A stretch of 64,000 bases of DNA from Microbispora sp. H11081 (GCF_012999535.1 NZ_JABBWV010000001.1:496001-560000), one strand, 5' to 3'. Positions 16,451 through 24,881 are shown, counted from the stretch's first letter. Program-made: numbers and translations. The notes: generated by a model not told the origin, from the letters alone.

Positions 16451-19371
16451 CCGCCCCGGGCGATGCGGTCGCCCGCGGCCGGCCGGCCGTCTCCGGCGGC
16501 GTGCCCGCCGTCGAGCAGGGCCAGCTCCTCGCGTGCGAAGCCCGCCCAGTGCGCCGCGCCGTGTCTCTCCGCGGCGGCCAGGGTCTCGCCGAGGTAGGCG
16601 CGTGCCCTGTCGAAGGAGCCGATGAGCCGTTCCGCGCGCCCCAGCCGGCCCAGGCACTCCACGTCCATGCCGCGGTTGTGCCCTTCCCGGCTCAGGGCGA
16701 GTGCCTTCCGGTAGACGACCGCCGCGGACCAGGGGTCGTCCTGCTTCTCGTGCACCTGGGCCAGGCCGAGCAGCGCGTCCACCATGTGCGTATGGTCTCC
16801 AGCCTGCTTGGCGAGCCTGCCGACTTCGCGCCACGCCGCCCTGGCCTCCGCGACGCGGCCGAGCCCGAGCCGGGCCTCGCCGATGCCGAGGAGGGCGTGC
16901 CGTTCGCCCACCGCCGACGCGATGTTCCTGGCGATGTGGAGTTGCTCGTAGCCGGATGCCAGGGCTTCCTCGTGCCGGTGCAGCGCGTTGAGCGTCACGG
17001 TGAGGTTGCCCAGCGCCCGCATGCGCGCGAAGGACTCCCCCGCGGTGCGGCGGAGGTGCACCTCGGCGCGCTGGTGCCCGAGCGCCTCCTCGTAGCGCCC
17101 CGCGTTGCCGAGGCCCAGGGCGAGGTATCCGCTCGCGAGGGCGGAGATCTCGCGGTCGCCGAGCCGGGCGCCCACCTCCAGCGCCTGACGGCCGAGGGTC
17201 ACGACGTCCTCGTGGTGTCCGATGAACGTGAAGGGCCATTGGCAGGAGAAGCCGAGGTGCGCGCCCGAGCGTGCGAGGGAGTGGTTGTGCGACGCCATCG
17301 CCTGGGCCGCCACGGCGAGGATGTTGCGGTGTTCGCGCTCCAGCCACGCGGACGCGCTCTCGGCGTCCGCCAGGGCGAACGGTTCGCGGTCCGCGAACTC
17401 GTGGGGTGGATGCACCCGATGCGGGTCGAGCAGCCGCATGGCCAGGCGGACGCTCGACCCGTACAGGCCGAGCACGCGGTCGAGCGCGTCGTCGCGGTCG
17501 CGCTCGTCCAGGTGCCGCCCGGCCAGCTCCACGGCGAAGAGCCTGACCAGGTCGTGGAGGCGGAACCGGTCCTGCTCGCCCGGTTCGGCCAGATTCGCCC
17601 GGATCAGGCGGGCCACGGCTCGCTCGGCCACGTCCAGGGGCAGGTCGACGAGCGCCGCCACGACAACGGGGGTCGCGTCCGGCACCCGCAGGACGCCCAG
17701 ATGACACAGGGCCGCGGCCGCCTGCCGGTCGAGCTCGTGCCCGCCTTCCGCCAGCGAGTCGTGGCTGAGCTGGAGGCTGGCCCGCACCGCGAGGTCACCC
17801 GACTCGAGCTCGTGCAGCGCCCGCCGTTCGTCGCGCAGCCGGGAGTTGAGATCGGACACAGGTGTGCGGCGGTTCTCCGACAGCCGCGCCGCCGCGAGGC
17901 GGAGGGCGAGGGGCAGCCCTCCGCAGAGGTCCACGAGCTCGGCGGCGGCGGCCGGATCGGCGGCGACCCGCTCGGCGCCGACGAGTTTCGCCAGCATGGT
18001 CGTCGCCTCCGACCGTTGCATCCTGGGCAGGACGAGCTGGACGCAGTCGTCGGCCGCCGCGAACGACTCCCGGCTCGTGACGAGCAGGGCGTTGCCCGCC
18101 GGCAGGCCCAGCAGAGGGCGGACCTGTTCCGGGCCGGCCGCGTCGTCCAGCACGATCAGCGTCTGCCGGCCCGCCAGGCGGTCCCTGAGCATCGCCGCGG
18201 CCTCGTCCGGGTCGGACGGGACCGCCTCCGGGCGCGTGCCGAGGCCGCGAAGCAGCCTCCCGAGCAGGTCGAGCGGGTTCAGCCGCCGCACTCCTGGCGT
18301 CGCCCCGAGCAGGTTCAGGAACAGCTGGCCGTCGGGGTAGTGATCGCTCACCATGTGGGCGGCGCGTACGGCGAGGGTCGACTTCCCCGCTCCCGGCGTG
18401 CCGGTGACGGCCACCATCGCCGGCGGGTCGCCTCCGTCCCAGGGCGCGAGCAGCGCGCGCAGGCGCACCAGCGGGTCCGTACGCCCCACGAAGACCCGCG
18501 GATCGCGCGGGAGCTGACGCGGCCGGTGGACCTCGTCGGGCGCGGAGACCGTCGCGGGGGACGGCGACGCGTCGAGAGAGGGGTCCGCGCACAGGATGAG
18601 CTCGTACGCCTTCCGCAGGGGCTCGCCGGGATCGACGCCGAGCTGTTCCGCGAGCCGGCGCCTGGCGTCGTGGAAGACCTCCAGCGCCTCCGCCTGCCGT
18701 CCGCGGCGGTAGAGCGCGAGCATCAGCAACTCCCGGGCCCGCTCCCGCAGCGGGGCCTCCGCGGTCAGCCCGACGAGCACGTCGAGCGGCTCCTGGCTCC
18801 GGCCCAGCCGCAGCAGCGCGTCGGCCTGGTCCTCCCGCGCCGTCAGCCGCATGCCCTCCAGCCGGGCCCGTTCCGCTTCGCAGAAGGGGCCGGGAACGCC
18901 GCCGAGGGCGGTGCCCGCCCACAGTCCCAGCGCGGCCTCCAGTTCGCGCAGCCAGCCGCCGAGATCCTCCTTGGCCTGGTAGCGGCGAGCCTCCGCGAGG
19001 CGCCGCTCGAACTCCTCCGCGTCGGTCAGGCACGCGTCCCGTGCCAGGCTGTAGCCGCTCGCGGAGTGGGTGAGCAGCCTGAACGGCCCCCGCCTGCCCT
19101 GATCCGGTTCGAGCAGCCGTCGCAGCCCGGCCACATAGGTGTAGACACTCTGCTCGGCCGTCCTCGGGGCGGCGCCGCCCCACAGATCGCCGATCAGCCG
19201 TTCCTTGGGGACGATCCTGCCGACTTTGGCGGCGAGCACGCACAGGGTCGCGCGCTGGAGCGGAGGTCCGAGGTCGACGCTCCGCCCGTCGCGCCACGCC
19301 GCCAGAGGCCCGAGCATCCGCAGACGGCAGGGCGAGTACGCGGACGTTTCAGGCTCATTCGCGCTATCCAT
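16447..19371 (-). CDS. SARP/AfsR-type regulator: wHTH-BTAD-NB-ARC-TPR
   Basis: A 974-residue regulator with the AfsR domain order. The winged-helix DNA-binding domain is at residues ~15-105, the BTAD domain at ~112-260, and an NB-ARC ATPase follows with Walker A GTPGAGKS at ~324-331 and a Walker B-like LIVLDDAAG. A TPR-rich C-terminus runs from about residue 600. AfsR-type proteins act as pleiotropic activators of secondary metabolism, integrating kinase or nucleotide signals. The ATG at 19371 starts the conserved wHTH. No biosynthetic cluster lies next to it in this window, so its targets are probably elsewhere. Its long upstream region carries a dyad at 19601-19617. Confidence 0.92.
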   Translation of the reverse strand: MDSANEPETSAYSPCRLRMLGPLAAWRDGRSVDLGPPLQRATLCVLAAKVGRIVPKERLIGDLWGGAAPRTAEQSVYTYVAGLRRLLEPDQGRRGPFRLLTHSASGYSLARDACLTDAEEFERRLAEARRYQAKEDLGGWLRELEAALGLWAGTALGGVPGPFCEAERARLEGMRLTAREDQADALLRLGRSQEPLDVLVGLTAEAPLRERARELLMLALYRRGRQAEALEVFHDARRRLAEQLGVDPGEPLRKAYELILCADPSLDASPSPATVSAPDEVHRPRQLPRDPRVFVGRTDPLVRLRALLAPWDGGDPPAMVAVTGTPGAGKSTLAVRAAHMVSDHYPDGQLFLNLLGATPGVRRLNPLDLLGRLLRGLGTRPEAVPSDPDEAAAMLRDRLAGRQTLIVLDDAAGPEQVRPLLGLPAGNALLVTSRESFAAADDCVQLVLPRMQRSEATTMLAKLVGAERVAADPAAAAELVDLCGGLPLALRLAAARLSENRRTPVSDLNSRLRDERRALHELESGDLAVRASLQLSHDSLAEGGHELDRQAAAALCHLGVLRVPDATPVVVAALVDLPLDVAERAVARLIRANLAEPGEQDRFRLHDLVRLFAVELAGRHLDERDRDDALDRVLGLYGSSVRLAMRLLDPHRVHPPHEFADREPFALADAESASAWLEREHRNILAVAAQAMASHNHSLARSGAHLGFSCQWPFTFIGHHEDVVTLGRQALEVGARLGDREISALASGYLALGLGNAGRYEEALGHQRAEVHLRRTAGESFARMRALGNLTVTLNALHRHEEALASGYEQLHIARNIASAVGERHALLGIGEARLGLGRVAEARAAWREVGRLAKQAGDHTHMVDALLGLAQVHEKQDDPWSAAVVYRKALALSREGHNRGMDVECLGRLGRAERLIGSFDRARAYLGETLAAAERHGAAHWAGFAREELALLDGGHAAGDGRPAAGDRIARGG

Positions 19372-19600
19372 GCCTCTGAACTCCACGTGGTAACGGCGTA
19401 GACGCAATCCGTGGGTCATCGCGTTCGAGGAGAATTCCACTCCCGTGCCCGATGCGTGCCGTGAGCTGCCGCGCTCGTCGCAACTGCACCCCGGCGGTTC
19501 CCCCCATAAACTGCGGCTTCGCGATGGCGTCCCGTGTTCGTCCGGCATCGGGCATGCCGTCGGGCGTGTTCCGGCAGAGCATGAAATATGCCATGTCCCA

Positions 19601-19617
19601 TCTAGATATTGTCTAGA
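19601..19617. promoter_or_regulatory. TCTAGA-N5-TCTAGA dyad upstream of SARP gene
   Basis: Two TCTAGA hexamers separated by 5 bp (TATTG) form a dyad in an AT-rich patch about 230 bp upstream of the SARP start. TCTAGA is rare in DNA of this G+C content, so the pair stands out as a candidate operator or promoter element. Which protein binds is unknown. Confidence 0.35.
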
Positions 19618-20511
19618 CGCATCGGGTAACGGCCCGTTCCTGTCGGGCCGGAATTTCCTACTTGTCGGTAAGCCTTCCTGACGCATCGTTTGACCTGCCC
19701 GAACACCCCTGGTGTCCGGAGGGTCGCGGGTCGCGCCGCGGGAGACCGGGCGCCGGGGCGCGCGGTGGCATCGGCCGGCGCGTCCCAGCCGGAGAGCGCT
19801 CCCACCGCGCCGCTCGCCTCGGTAAGGCGTTGATGACCTGCACGGTTGCCGGCCGGCCTGTCGTTTGCCGAGGTAGCGGCCTCGGGGATGGGCGTCGCCG
19901 GCCCGAGGGGTGTGGGCGGTCGGGCGGCCAACGCGGTCCATGACCGATCCGCCGGACGGTCCCGTCCGCCCGATGCCCGCGCGCGAGGGCGGATCCGCGC
20001 CGGCCGCGTCGAAGCCGTGCCCGCGGCCGTCTCCGGATAGTTCGCCGGAGGCGGCGTCCCGGGGAGGCGGTCTTCTGAGGACGGTGTTCTCGTGGGACGC
20101 GGTTCTTGTGGGGCGCGGTTCTTGTGGGCGCGGTTCTCCTGAGCCCGCGGCGGCGAATCGGGACACGGCGGGGCGGCTCGCTCTCTGTGCGACCGGGCGT
20201 GTCTTCGGGGCCGCTTTTCTCGCTCGCGCGATTTCCATGCGGCCTTTCGTGCTATCCGGCCGGGCGGCTCGCGGACGGGTTGTTCGAATTTCCGCTCGGC
20301 TCGCCATATTCGCCTTTTTCGATTATTCGAGAATGCGGCCGGCCGGTCCGCCTTTCGCGGCGGAAAGATGCGATGTCGTTTTTGGGGGTGTTCCCGCGCC
20401 GCCTCCTGCCGGAGATCACGGCCCGGGACGGCAGCCCGGACGCGAGCGGAGCCCGGCGAGGACCCCCGCCGATCCTGGTCCGTCGCCGTCCCAGGCCGGC
20501 TGAGTGGACAC

Positions 20512-20547
20512 TCCGTCCCCGGTGGCGTCGTGACCTCCGGGGACGGA
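20512..20547 (-). terminator. Terminator-like hairpin after the micro-peptide gene
   Basis: An 11-bp perfect stem (TCCGTCCCCGG and its complement) with a 14-nt loop, beginning 29 bp beyond the peptide stop codon on the minus strand. No U-tract, as usual in high-G+C genomes. It would give the peptide gene its own transcript of roughly 200-250 nt. Confidence 0.6.
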
Positions 20548-20576
20548 CTGTCCCGCTCTCACCAGCGCGTACTCGT

Positions 20577-20726
20577 TCAGCAGCAGCCGTTGTCGAACGA
20601 GAAGAGCTGCACTGAAGACGACGGGGCGGCACTGTTGGACGTGGCACTGTTGGCCGTAGCATTGCCACCAACGGTCACAAGGGCCAAAATCAGGGCGGTA
20701 AGAAGATACGAGGCTGGGCGGCGCAC
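20577..20726 (-). CDS. Secreted 49-residue peptide ending NGCC; candidate pheromone precursor
   Basis: A small gene too short for routine gene calling. It starts at a GTG at 20724-20726 with GGGAG seven bases upstream and stops at TGA 20577-20579. The N-terminus has two Arg and then a hydrophobic core (YLLTALILALVTVG, residues 7-20). A Sec-type cleavage site (NATA or ATAN region, about residue 25) follows, then a Ser/Asn/Ala/Thr-rich linker, and the last residues are SVQLFSFDNGCC. This is the layout of exported pheromone precursors such as PapR or Phr: signal, linker, short C-terminal message. It is divergent from an HTH-TPR regulator only 55 bp away and has its own hairpin. The Cys-Cys end could alternatively point to a disulfide, lipidated or otherwise modified peptide. 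Function is inferred only from layout. Confidence 0.6.
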   Translation of the reverse strand: MRRPASYLLTALILALVTVGGNATANSATSNSAAPSSSVQLFSFDNGCC

Positions 20727-20740
20727 GGTGGATCTCCCAT

Positions 20741-20778
20741 CAACTCGGACTGCCAGGCCTCCAATATTTCAGGAGTTG
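20741..20778. promoter_or_regulatory. Inverted repeat in the shared peptide/regulator control region
   Basis: CAACTC (20741-20746) and GAGTTG (20773-20778) are perfect 6-bp arms 26 bp apart, filling most of the 55-bp gap between the two divergent starts. The right arm overlaps the ribosome-binding site AGGAG of the regulator gene. Between the arms lie AGGCCT and AATATT palindromes. It is a candidate autoregulatory operator. With such short arms, chance cannot be ruled out. Confidence 0.3.
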
Positions 20779-20781
20779 CCA

Positions 20782-22074
20782 ATGACTGCGCAAGATCTGG
20801 TGGGACAGCGCATCAAGTCGATACGGCGGCAGCGCGGGCTCTCACAGGCGCAGTTGGCGCATCCTGAACTTTCCGACAGTTACGTATCACTGATCGAGAG
20901 CGGCAAGAGGACACCGACACCGGCAGTTCTCGAACTCCTCGCCCAGAAGCTCGACTGCTCGCTCACCTACCTCGTCAACGGCGTGACGGCCGAGCAGATG
21001 GAGGACCTGGAGGTCGGCCTCAGCTTCGCGTGGATGGCCATCGAGAACGGCGAGGTCGCCGAGGCCCGCCGCAGGTACGCCGAACTCCTCGCGGACAGCA
21101 ACCTGCAGGGCCTCGCCACGCTGCGGGTGGAGGCCCGTTACGGGTACGCCCTGGCTCTGGAGGCCTGCGGCGAGCTCGACGAGGCGATCTCGGTGCTCGA
21201 CGAGCTCAACGGCTCCGAGGCCGAGGCGATGCCGCAGGAGCGCAAGATCGCCGTGGCGCTGGCGCTGTGCCGGTGCCACCGTGAGCGGGGCGACTTCTCC
21301 GCCGCCGTGCGCGTGGGCGAGCGGGCGCTCGCCACCTACGCGCGCAACGGCTGGACCGACGAGCTGGTCGAGCTCGGCGCCACCCTGCTCACCGCGTACA
21401 TGGTGCGCGGCGACCTGCTGCGCGCGGGCCACTTCGCGAACGAACTGCTGGCGGCCGCCGAGACCCTCGCCACGTCCCGGGCGACGGTGGCGTCGTCCTG
21501 GAACGCGGCACAGGTGCTGGAGAAGAGCGGCAGGGGCGAGGAGGGCATGGCGCTCCTCGAACGAGCGCTCGCCTTCCAGTCCGAGAACGGCGAACCGCGC
21601 AACCTCGCGCGGCTGCGCCAGGCCTACGCCTCGATGCTGCTGCGGGTGCGCCCCGAGGAGGCCGAGCGGGCACGCGACCTGCTCCTGCGGGCGCAGCGGG
21701 AGCACGAGGCCTCCGCCACCAGCGCCTTCGACCGGGCGCGGACCGCCTGCGTCCTCGCCTGGGCCGAGCTCGTCCTCGACCGCCCGGACAAGGCCGTCGA
21801 CTATCTCAGGGACGCGCTGGCGCAGGTCGAGCACACCGGGAGCGGGCTCCTCGCCGGCGCCAACCTCCTGATCGGCCAGGCGTACTTCCTGCTCCACCAG
21901 GACGGGGACGCGGCTGCGGCGCTCGACCTGGTCACCGGCTGGCTGGAGGACGCGCCGCGGACCCTGAAGGCCGCCGAGGACTGGATGAACGTGGCGGAGA
22001 TGCGGCGGCGCCTCGGCGACGACGAGCAGAGCGTCACGGCCTACCAGCGCGCGCTCGCCTGCGCCGGGCTGTAG
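20782..22074 (+). CDS. XRE-family HTH regulator with TPR domain (RRNPP-like)
   Basis: A 430-residue cytoplasmic regulator. Residues ~8-62 form an XRE/Cro helix-turn-helix (IKSIRRQRGLSQAQLA, then SYVSLIESGKRTPTPAVLEL). From ~70 to the end the chain is all-helical with about eight or nine TPR-like pairs, for example EAICYLRDA-type helices seen as KAVDYLRDALAQVEHTGSG and EDWMNVAEMRRRLGDDEQSV. Length and order match NprR (HTH plus nine TPRs) and are longer than PlcR. In that family the TPR groove binds a re-imported peptide. The start follows AGGAG at good spacing. The gene ends in a strong hairpin at 22082-22115, so it is a single-gene transcript. I know HTH-TPR proteins of this kind are common in actinobacteria, mostly uncharacterised. 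The linked peptide gene is what makes this one notable. Confidence 0.85.
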   Translation: MTAQDLVGQRIKSIRRQRGLSQAQLAHPELSDSYVSLIESGKRTPTPAVLELLAQKLDCSLTYLVNGVTAEQMEDLEVGLSFAWMAIENGEVAEARRRYAELLADSNLQGLATLRVEARYGYALALEACGELDEAISVLDELNGSEAEAMPQERKIAVALALCRCHRERGDFSAAVRVGERALATYARNGWTDELVELGATLLTAYMVRGDLLRAGHFANELLAAAETLATSRATVASSWNAAQVLEKSGRGEEGMALLERALAFQSENGEPRNLARLRQAYASMLLRVRPEEAERARDLLLRAQREHEASATSAFDRARTACVLAWAELVLDRPDKAVDYLRDALAQVEHTGSGLLAGANLLIGQAYFLLHQDGDAAAALDLVTGWLEDAPRTLKAAEDWMNVAEMRRRLGDDEQSVTAYQRALACAGL

Positions 22075-22081
22075 TCGCGAG

Positions 22082-22115
22082 GGCGCCCGCCCCGCGACCG
22101 GAGCGGGCGGGCGCC
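22082..22115 (+). terminator. Terminator hairpin after HTH-TPR gene
   Basis: GGCGCCCGCCC pairs perfectly over 11 bp with GGGCGGGCGCC across a 12-nt loop, 8 bp after the stop codon. It isolates the regulator from the copper genes downstream. Confidence 0.7.
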
Positions 22116-22219
22116 ACCGGCACCCGCCCGCGGCCCCGGGCTTCCCTTGATCCGTGATCGTGCGGTACCCGTGGTCTGGGGTACGGACCGGAGCCCGGCG
22201 TCGGTAGCCTGGGAGTGCC

Positions 22220-22840
22220 ATGAAGAGACCCTTCCTCGCCGCCTTCGCCGCGCTCGTGGCGGCTCTCCTGCTGTGTGCCGCGCCGGTTCTGCCCGCCCAG
22301 GCGCACACCTCGCTCAAGAGCAGCGATCCGCAGAAGAACGCCCAGCTGGAGACCTTGCGCAAGGTCACGCTCGAATTCGCGGAGTCCGTTAAGTTCCCGG
22401 TCGTGGTCGTCCGCGGTGAGGACGGCACGCGCTACGAGAACGGCGCGCCGGCCGTGGACGGGCCCAAGGTCAGCCAGGCGGTGACCGAGCCGGTGCCGCC
22501 GGGCCGCTACACGGTCGCCTGGCGGGTGGTCTCGCCCGACGGGCACCCGCTGGAGGGGGAGATCCCGTTCACGGTGACCGGCGGCCAGTCCCTGGGCACG
22601 GCGACGTCGGCCGCCGCCGCAGGGGAGTCCACCTCAGAGGAGCCGGCCGCGGGGGAGTCGGCATCGGCTGAGTCCGCGGCGGCCTCGCCGGTCGCGACGG
22701 AGCAGGCCGCGCAGGCGGCGCAGGCCGAGGAGGCCGACAGCGCCGGACGGCGGGGCGTGCCCGGCTGGATGTGGGCCGTGATCTTCGGGATCGCCGGCGT
22801 CGGCATCGGGATGTTCCTGAGCCTGCGGAAGAAGCCGTGA
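22220..22840 (+). CDS. CopC-domain copper-binding protein
   Basis: A 206-residue exported protein. A signal peptide of 28 residues ends AQA, leaving His29 as the mature N-terminus (HTSLKSSDP), the first Cu ligand of CopC. The second histidine ligand lies in SPDGHPLEGEI near residue 120. An Ala/Glu/Ser-rich linker follows and a C-terminal transmembrane helix (MWAVIFGIAGVGIGMFL), so the domain is tethered outside the membrane. It would hand copper to the CopD-like protein encoded next, with which it overlaps by GTGA. Confidence 0.92.
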   Translation: MKRPFLAAFAALVAALLLCAAPVLPAQAHTSLKSSDPQKNAQLETLRKVTLEFAESVKFPVVVVRGEDGTRYENGAPAVDGPKVSQAVTEPVPPGRYTVAWRVVSPDGHPLEGEIPFTVTGGQSLGTATSAAAAGESTSEEPAAGESASAESAAASPVATEQAAQAAQAEEADSAGRRGVPGWMWAVIFGIAGVGIGMFLSLRKKP

Positions 22841-24831
22841 ACAGGGCGGTGCGCCTGACCGCCGCGGCGCTCTGCGCGGCCGTCGGCGCACTCGTCGTCG
22901 CCATGGTGCTCGGTGGCGCCGCGACGCCGCGGATCATCCCCGGCCTGCCCGACGAGGGCACCCTCACCCGCTGGATGCTCCCGCTGTCGAAGCTCGCGAT
23001 GGACGTCTCCGGCGTCCTGACCGTCGGGCTGCTCGCCGCGGCCTCGGCGTTCCTGCCCAGCGACAAGGGCCTGCTCGGCAAACCCGCGCAGGGTTACGTG
23101 AAGGCCGCCTCGTGGTCCGCGCTGGTCTGGGCGGTGGCCGCGGCGGTCGCGCTGGTCTTCAGCCTGTCGGAGACGCTCGGCATGCCGGTGGGGCAGGTAC
23201 TCGCGGGCAACGAGCTCACCAGCTACGCCAGTCAGGTGCCGCAGGGCATCGCGCTGACCCTGGTCGTGCTGTTCGCCGTCGCCATCGCGTTGTTCGCCCG
23301 CGGCGCGATCACCGTGGGCGCCGCGGCCGGCCTGCTGGTCTTCGCGCTCGTGACGCTGCTGCCGCCCGCGCTCACCGGGCACTCCTCCTCCTCGCCCAAC
23401 CACGGGCTGGCCACCACCTCGGTCGCCATGCACCTGCTCTTCCTGGCGCTGTGGGTGGGCGGACTCGGGATGATCTGCTTCCACGCGCTGCGCGGGCAGC
23501 CGCTCCTGGACGTCGCCGCCGCGCGCTTCTCCCGGATGGCGCTGTGGTGCTTCGTGGGGGTCGGCGTCTCCGGGCTCGCCGCCACCGCCTCGCGTCTCAC
23601 CTCGGTCGGCGAGCTGTTCACCTCGAACTACGGCCTGCTCCTGCTGGCCAAGATCATCGCTTTCGTGGTGCTCGGGTTCTTCGGCTGGCGCCACCGCGGC
23701 CGTACGCTGCCTCGGCTGTCGGCGGGGGAGCCGCACGCCTTCCTCCGCCTCGCCCTCGGCGAGGTCGTGCTGATGGGGGCGACGATCGGCCTCGCCGTGG
23801 CGCTGTCCCGGACCGCCCCGCCGCCCGTCGACACCCCGGTGGACCGTGCGTTCGAGCTGCTCGGCTATCTCCTGCCGCCGCCGATCTCGCTCGTCAACCT
23901 GGTGACGTTGTGGTGGTTCGACCTGTTCTTCGCCGTGCTCGCCGCCGCCCTGGCCGGTCTGTACGGCGCGGGGGTCGTCCGGATGGCCCGCAGGGGAGAC
24001 CGGTGGCCCGCCGGCCGCACGGTGAGCTGGTTCCTCGGCGTGGTCATCCTCGTGCTCAGCACGCAGACCGGTGTGGCGCGCTACGCGCCGGTGCTGTTCA
24101 GCGTGCACATGACCGAGCACATGGTCCTGTCGATGCTGGTCCCGATCTTCCTGGTGCTCGGCGCGCCGGTGACGCTGGCGCTGCGCGCGCTCAAGCCCGC
24201 CGTCCGCAGGGGCGACCGGGGGCCACGCGAGTGGATCATGGTGATTCTGCACAGCAGGGTCGTGAGGTTCGTCAGCCACCCCGCGATCGCGACGGCGATC
24301 TTCGTGGTGTCGACGTTCGCCCTGTACTTCACCCCGCTGTTCGCCGCCGCGATGGAGGAGCACCTCGGTCACATCGCGATGACCGTGCACTTCCTGCTCA
24401 GCGGCTCCCTGTTCTTCTGGGTGATCATCGGGGTGGACCCCGCGCCGTACAAGCTGCCCTACTACGGGCGGTTGCTGCTGCTGATGGTGACCATGCCGTT
24501 CCACGCGTTCTTCGGGCTCGCCCTGATGAGCATGGGCACCGTGCTGGCGTCGTCCTACTACGACCAGCTCGGGCGCACCTGGGGCGCGTCCTCCCTGGCC
24601 GACCAGCAGTCCGGCGGCGCGATCGCCTGGGCGTTCGGTGAGATCCCCACGCTGATCGTGCTGCTCGCTCTGGGGTTCCAGTGGTGGCGGGACGACGAGC
24701 GGGTCGCGCGCCGGGCGGACCGCCGCGCCGACGCCGCCGCGGCCAGGTCCGGCGGCACCGGGGACGCGGAGCTCGACGCCTACAACGACTATCTGGCGAA
24801 GCTCAACAAGCGGGACACGGCCGCCGAGTAG
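22837..24831 (+). CDS. CopD-CtaG fusion: copper import / cytochrome oxidase assembly membrane protein
   Basis: A 664-residue polytopic membrane protein starting at a GTG overlapping the copC stop. The N-terminal half (to about residue 330) is CopD-like, with helices containing HSSSSPNHGLATTSVAMHL and several conserved His. The C-terminal half is a CtaG (caa3 oxidase assembly) domain with SVHMTEHMVLSMLVPIFLVL, EEHLGHIAMTVHFLLSGS and MPFHAFFGLALMSM. The fusion places copper uptake and copper delivery to cytochrome oxidase in one chain, which is frequent in actinobacteria. The last ~50 residues are a charged cytoplasmic tail. Confidence 0.92.
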   Translation: MNRAVRLTAAALCAAVGALVVAMVLGGAATPRIIPGLPDEGTLTRWMLPLSKLAMDVSGVLTVGLLAAASAFLPSDKGLLGKPAQGYVKAASWSALVWAVAAAVALVFSLSETLGMPVGQVLAGNELTSYASQVPQGIALTLVVLFAVAIALFARGAITVGAAAGLLVFALVTLLPPALTGHSSSSPNHGLATTSVAMHLLFLALWVGGLGMICFHALRGQPLLDVAAARFSRMALWCFVGVGVSGLAATASRLTSVGELFTSNYGLLLLAKIIAFVVLGFFGWRHRGRTLPRLSAGEPHAFLRLALGEVVLMGATIGLAVALSRTAPPPVDTPVDRAFELLGYLLPPPISLVNLVTLWWFDLFFAVLAAALAGLYGAGVVRMARRGDRWPAGRTVSWFLGVVILVLSTQTGVARYAPVLFSVHMTEHMVLSMLVPIFLVLGAPVTLALRALKPAVRRGDRGPREWIMVILHSRVVRFVSHPAIATAIFVVSTFALYFTPLFAAAMEEHLGHIAMTVHFLLSGSLFFWVIIGVDPAPYKLPYYGRLLLLMVTMPFHAFFGLALMSMGTVLASSYYDQLGRTWGASSLADQQSGGAIAWAFGEIPTLIVLLALGFQWWRDDERVARRADRRADAAAARSGGTGDAELDAYNDYLAKLNKRDTAAE

Positions 24832-24881
24832 CCCGCGGGAGCAATCCCGGGTCGCGGCATCCGGGTCGCGGCGCCCGCCCG

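Larger units (their letters stand above)
19372..20576. other. 1.2-kb gene-poor intergenic stretch
   Basis: I find no frame here with convincing product, start and ribosome-binding site. It holds the upstream control region of the SARP gene (dyad at 19601-19617), and a run of degenerate tandem units of about 15-17 bp at 20068-20143 built around GCGGTTCTTGTGGG. There is also an AT-richer dip around 20280-20340 and a hairpin at 20512-20547. A 76-codon minus frame at 19364-19594 overlaps the SARP start and is not supported. Small RNAs or very small peptides cannot be excluded. Confidence 0.5.

Noticed and set aside
16309-19401. 1030-codon plus-strand open frame
   Set aside because: It is antisense to the SARP/NB-ARC/TPR gene, which has clear motifs; the plus frame has none.
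19364-19594. 76-codon minus frame with an ATG just after the TCTAGA dyad
   Set aside because: It overlaps the start of the SARP gene in another frame, has no ribosome-binding site and no signal, and its composition looks non-coding.
19910-20503. 197-codon plus-strand frame in the gene-poor region
   Set aside because: Low-complexity Pro/Arg/Ala composition and degenerate DNA repeats inside; no recognisable domain or ribosome-binding site.
20577-20726. Micro-peptide as a transcription-attenuation leader of the regulator
   Set aside because: It is on the opposite strand to the regulator and has its own hairpin, so it cannot be a leader peptide of that gene.
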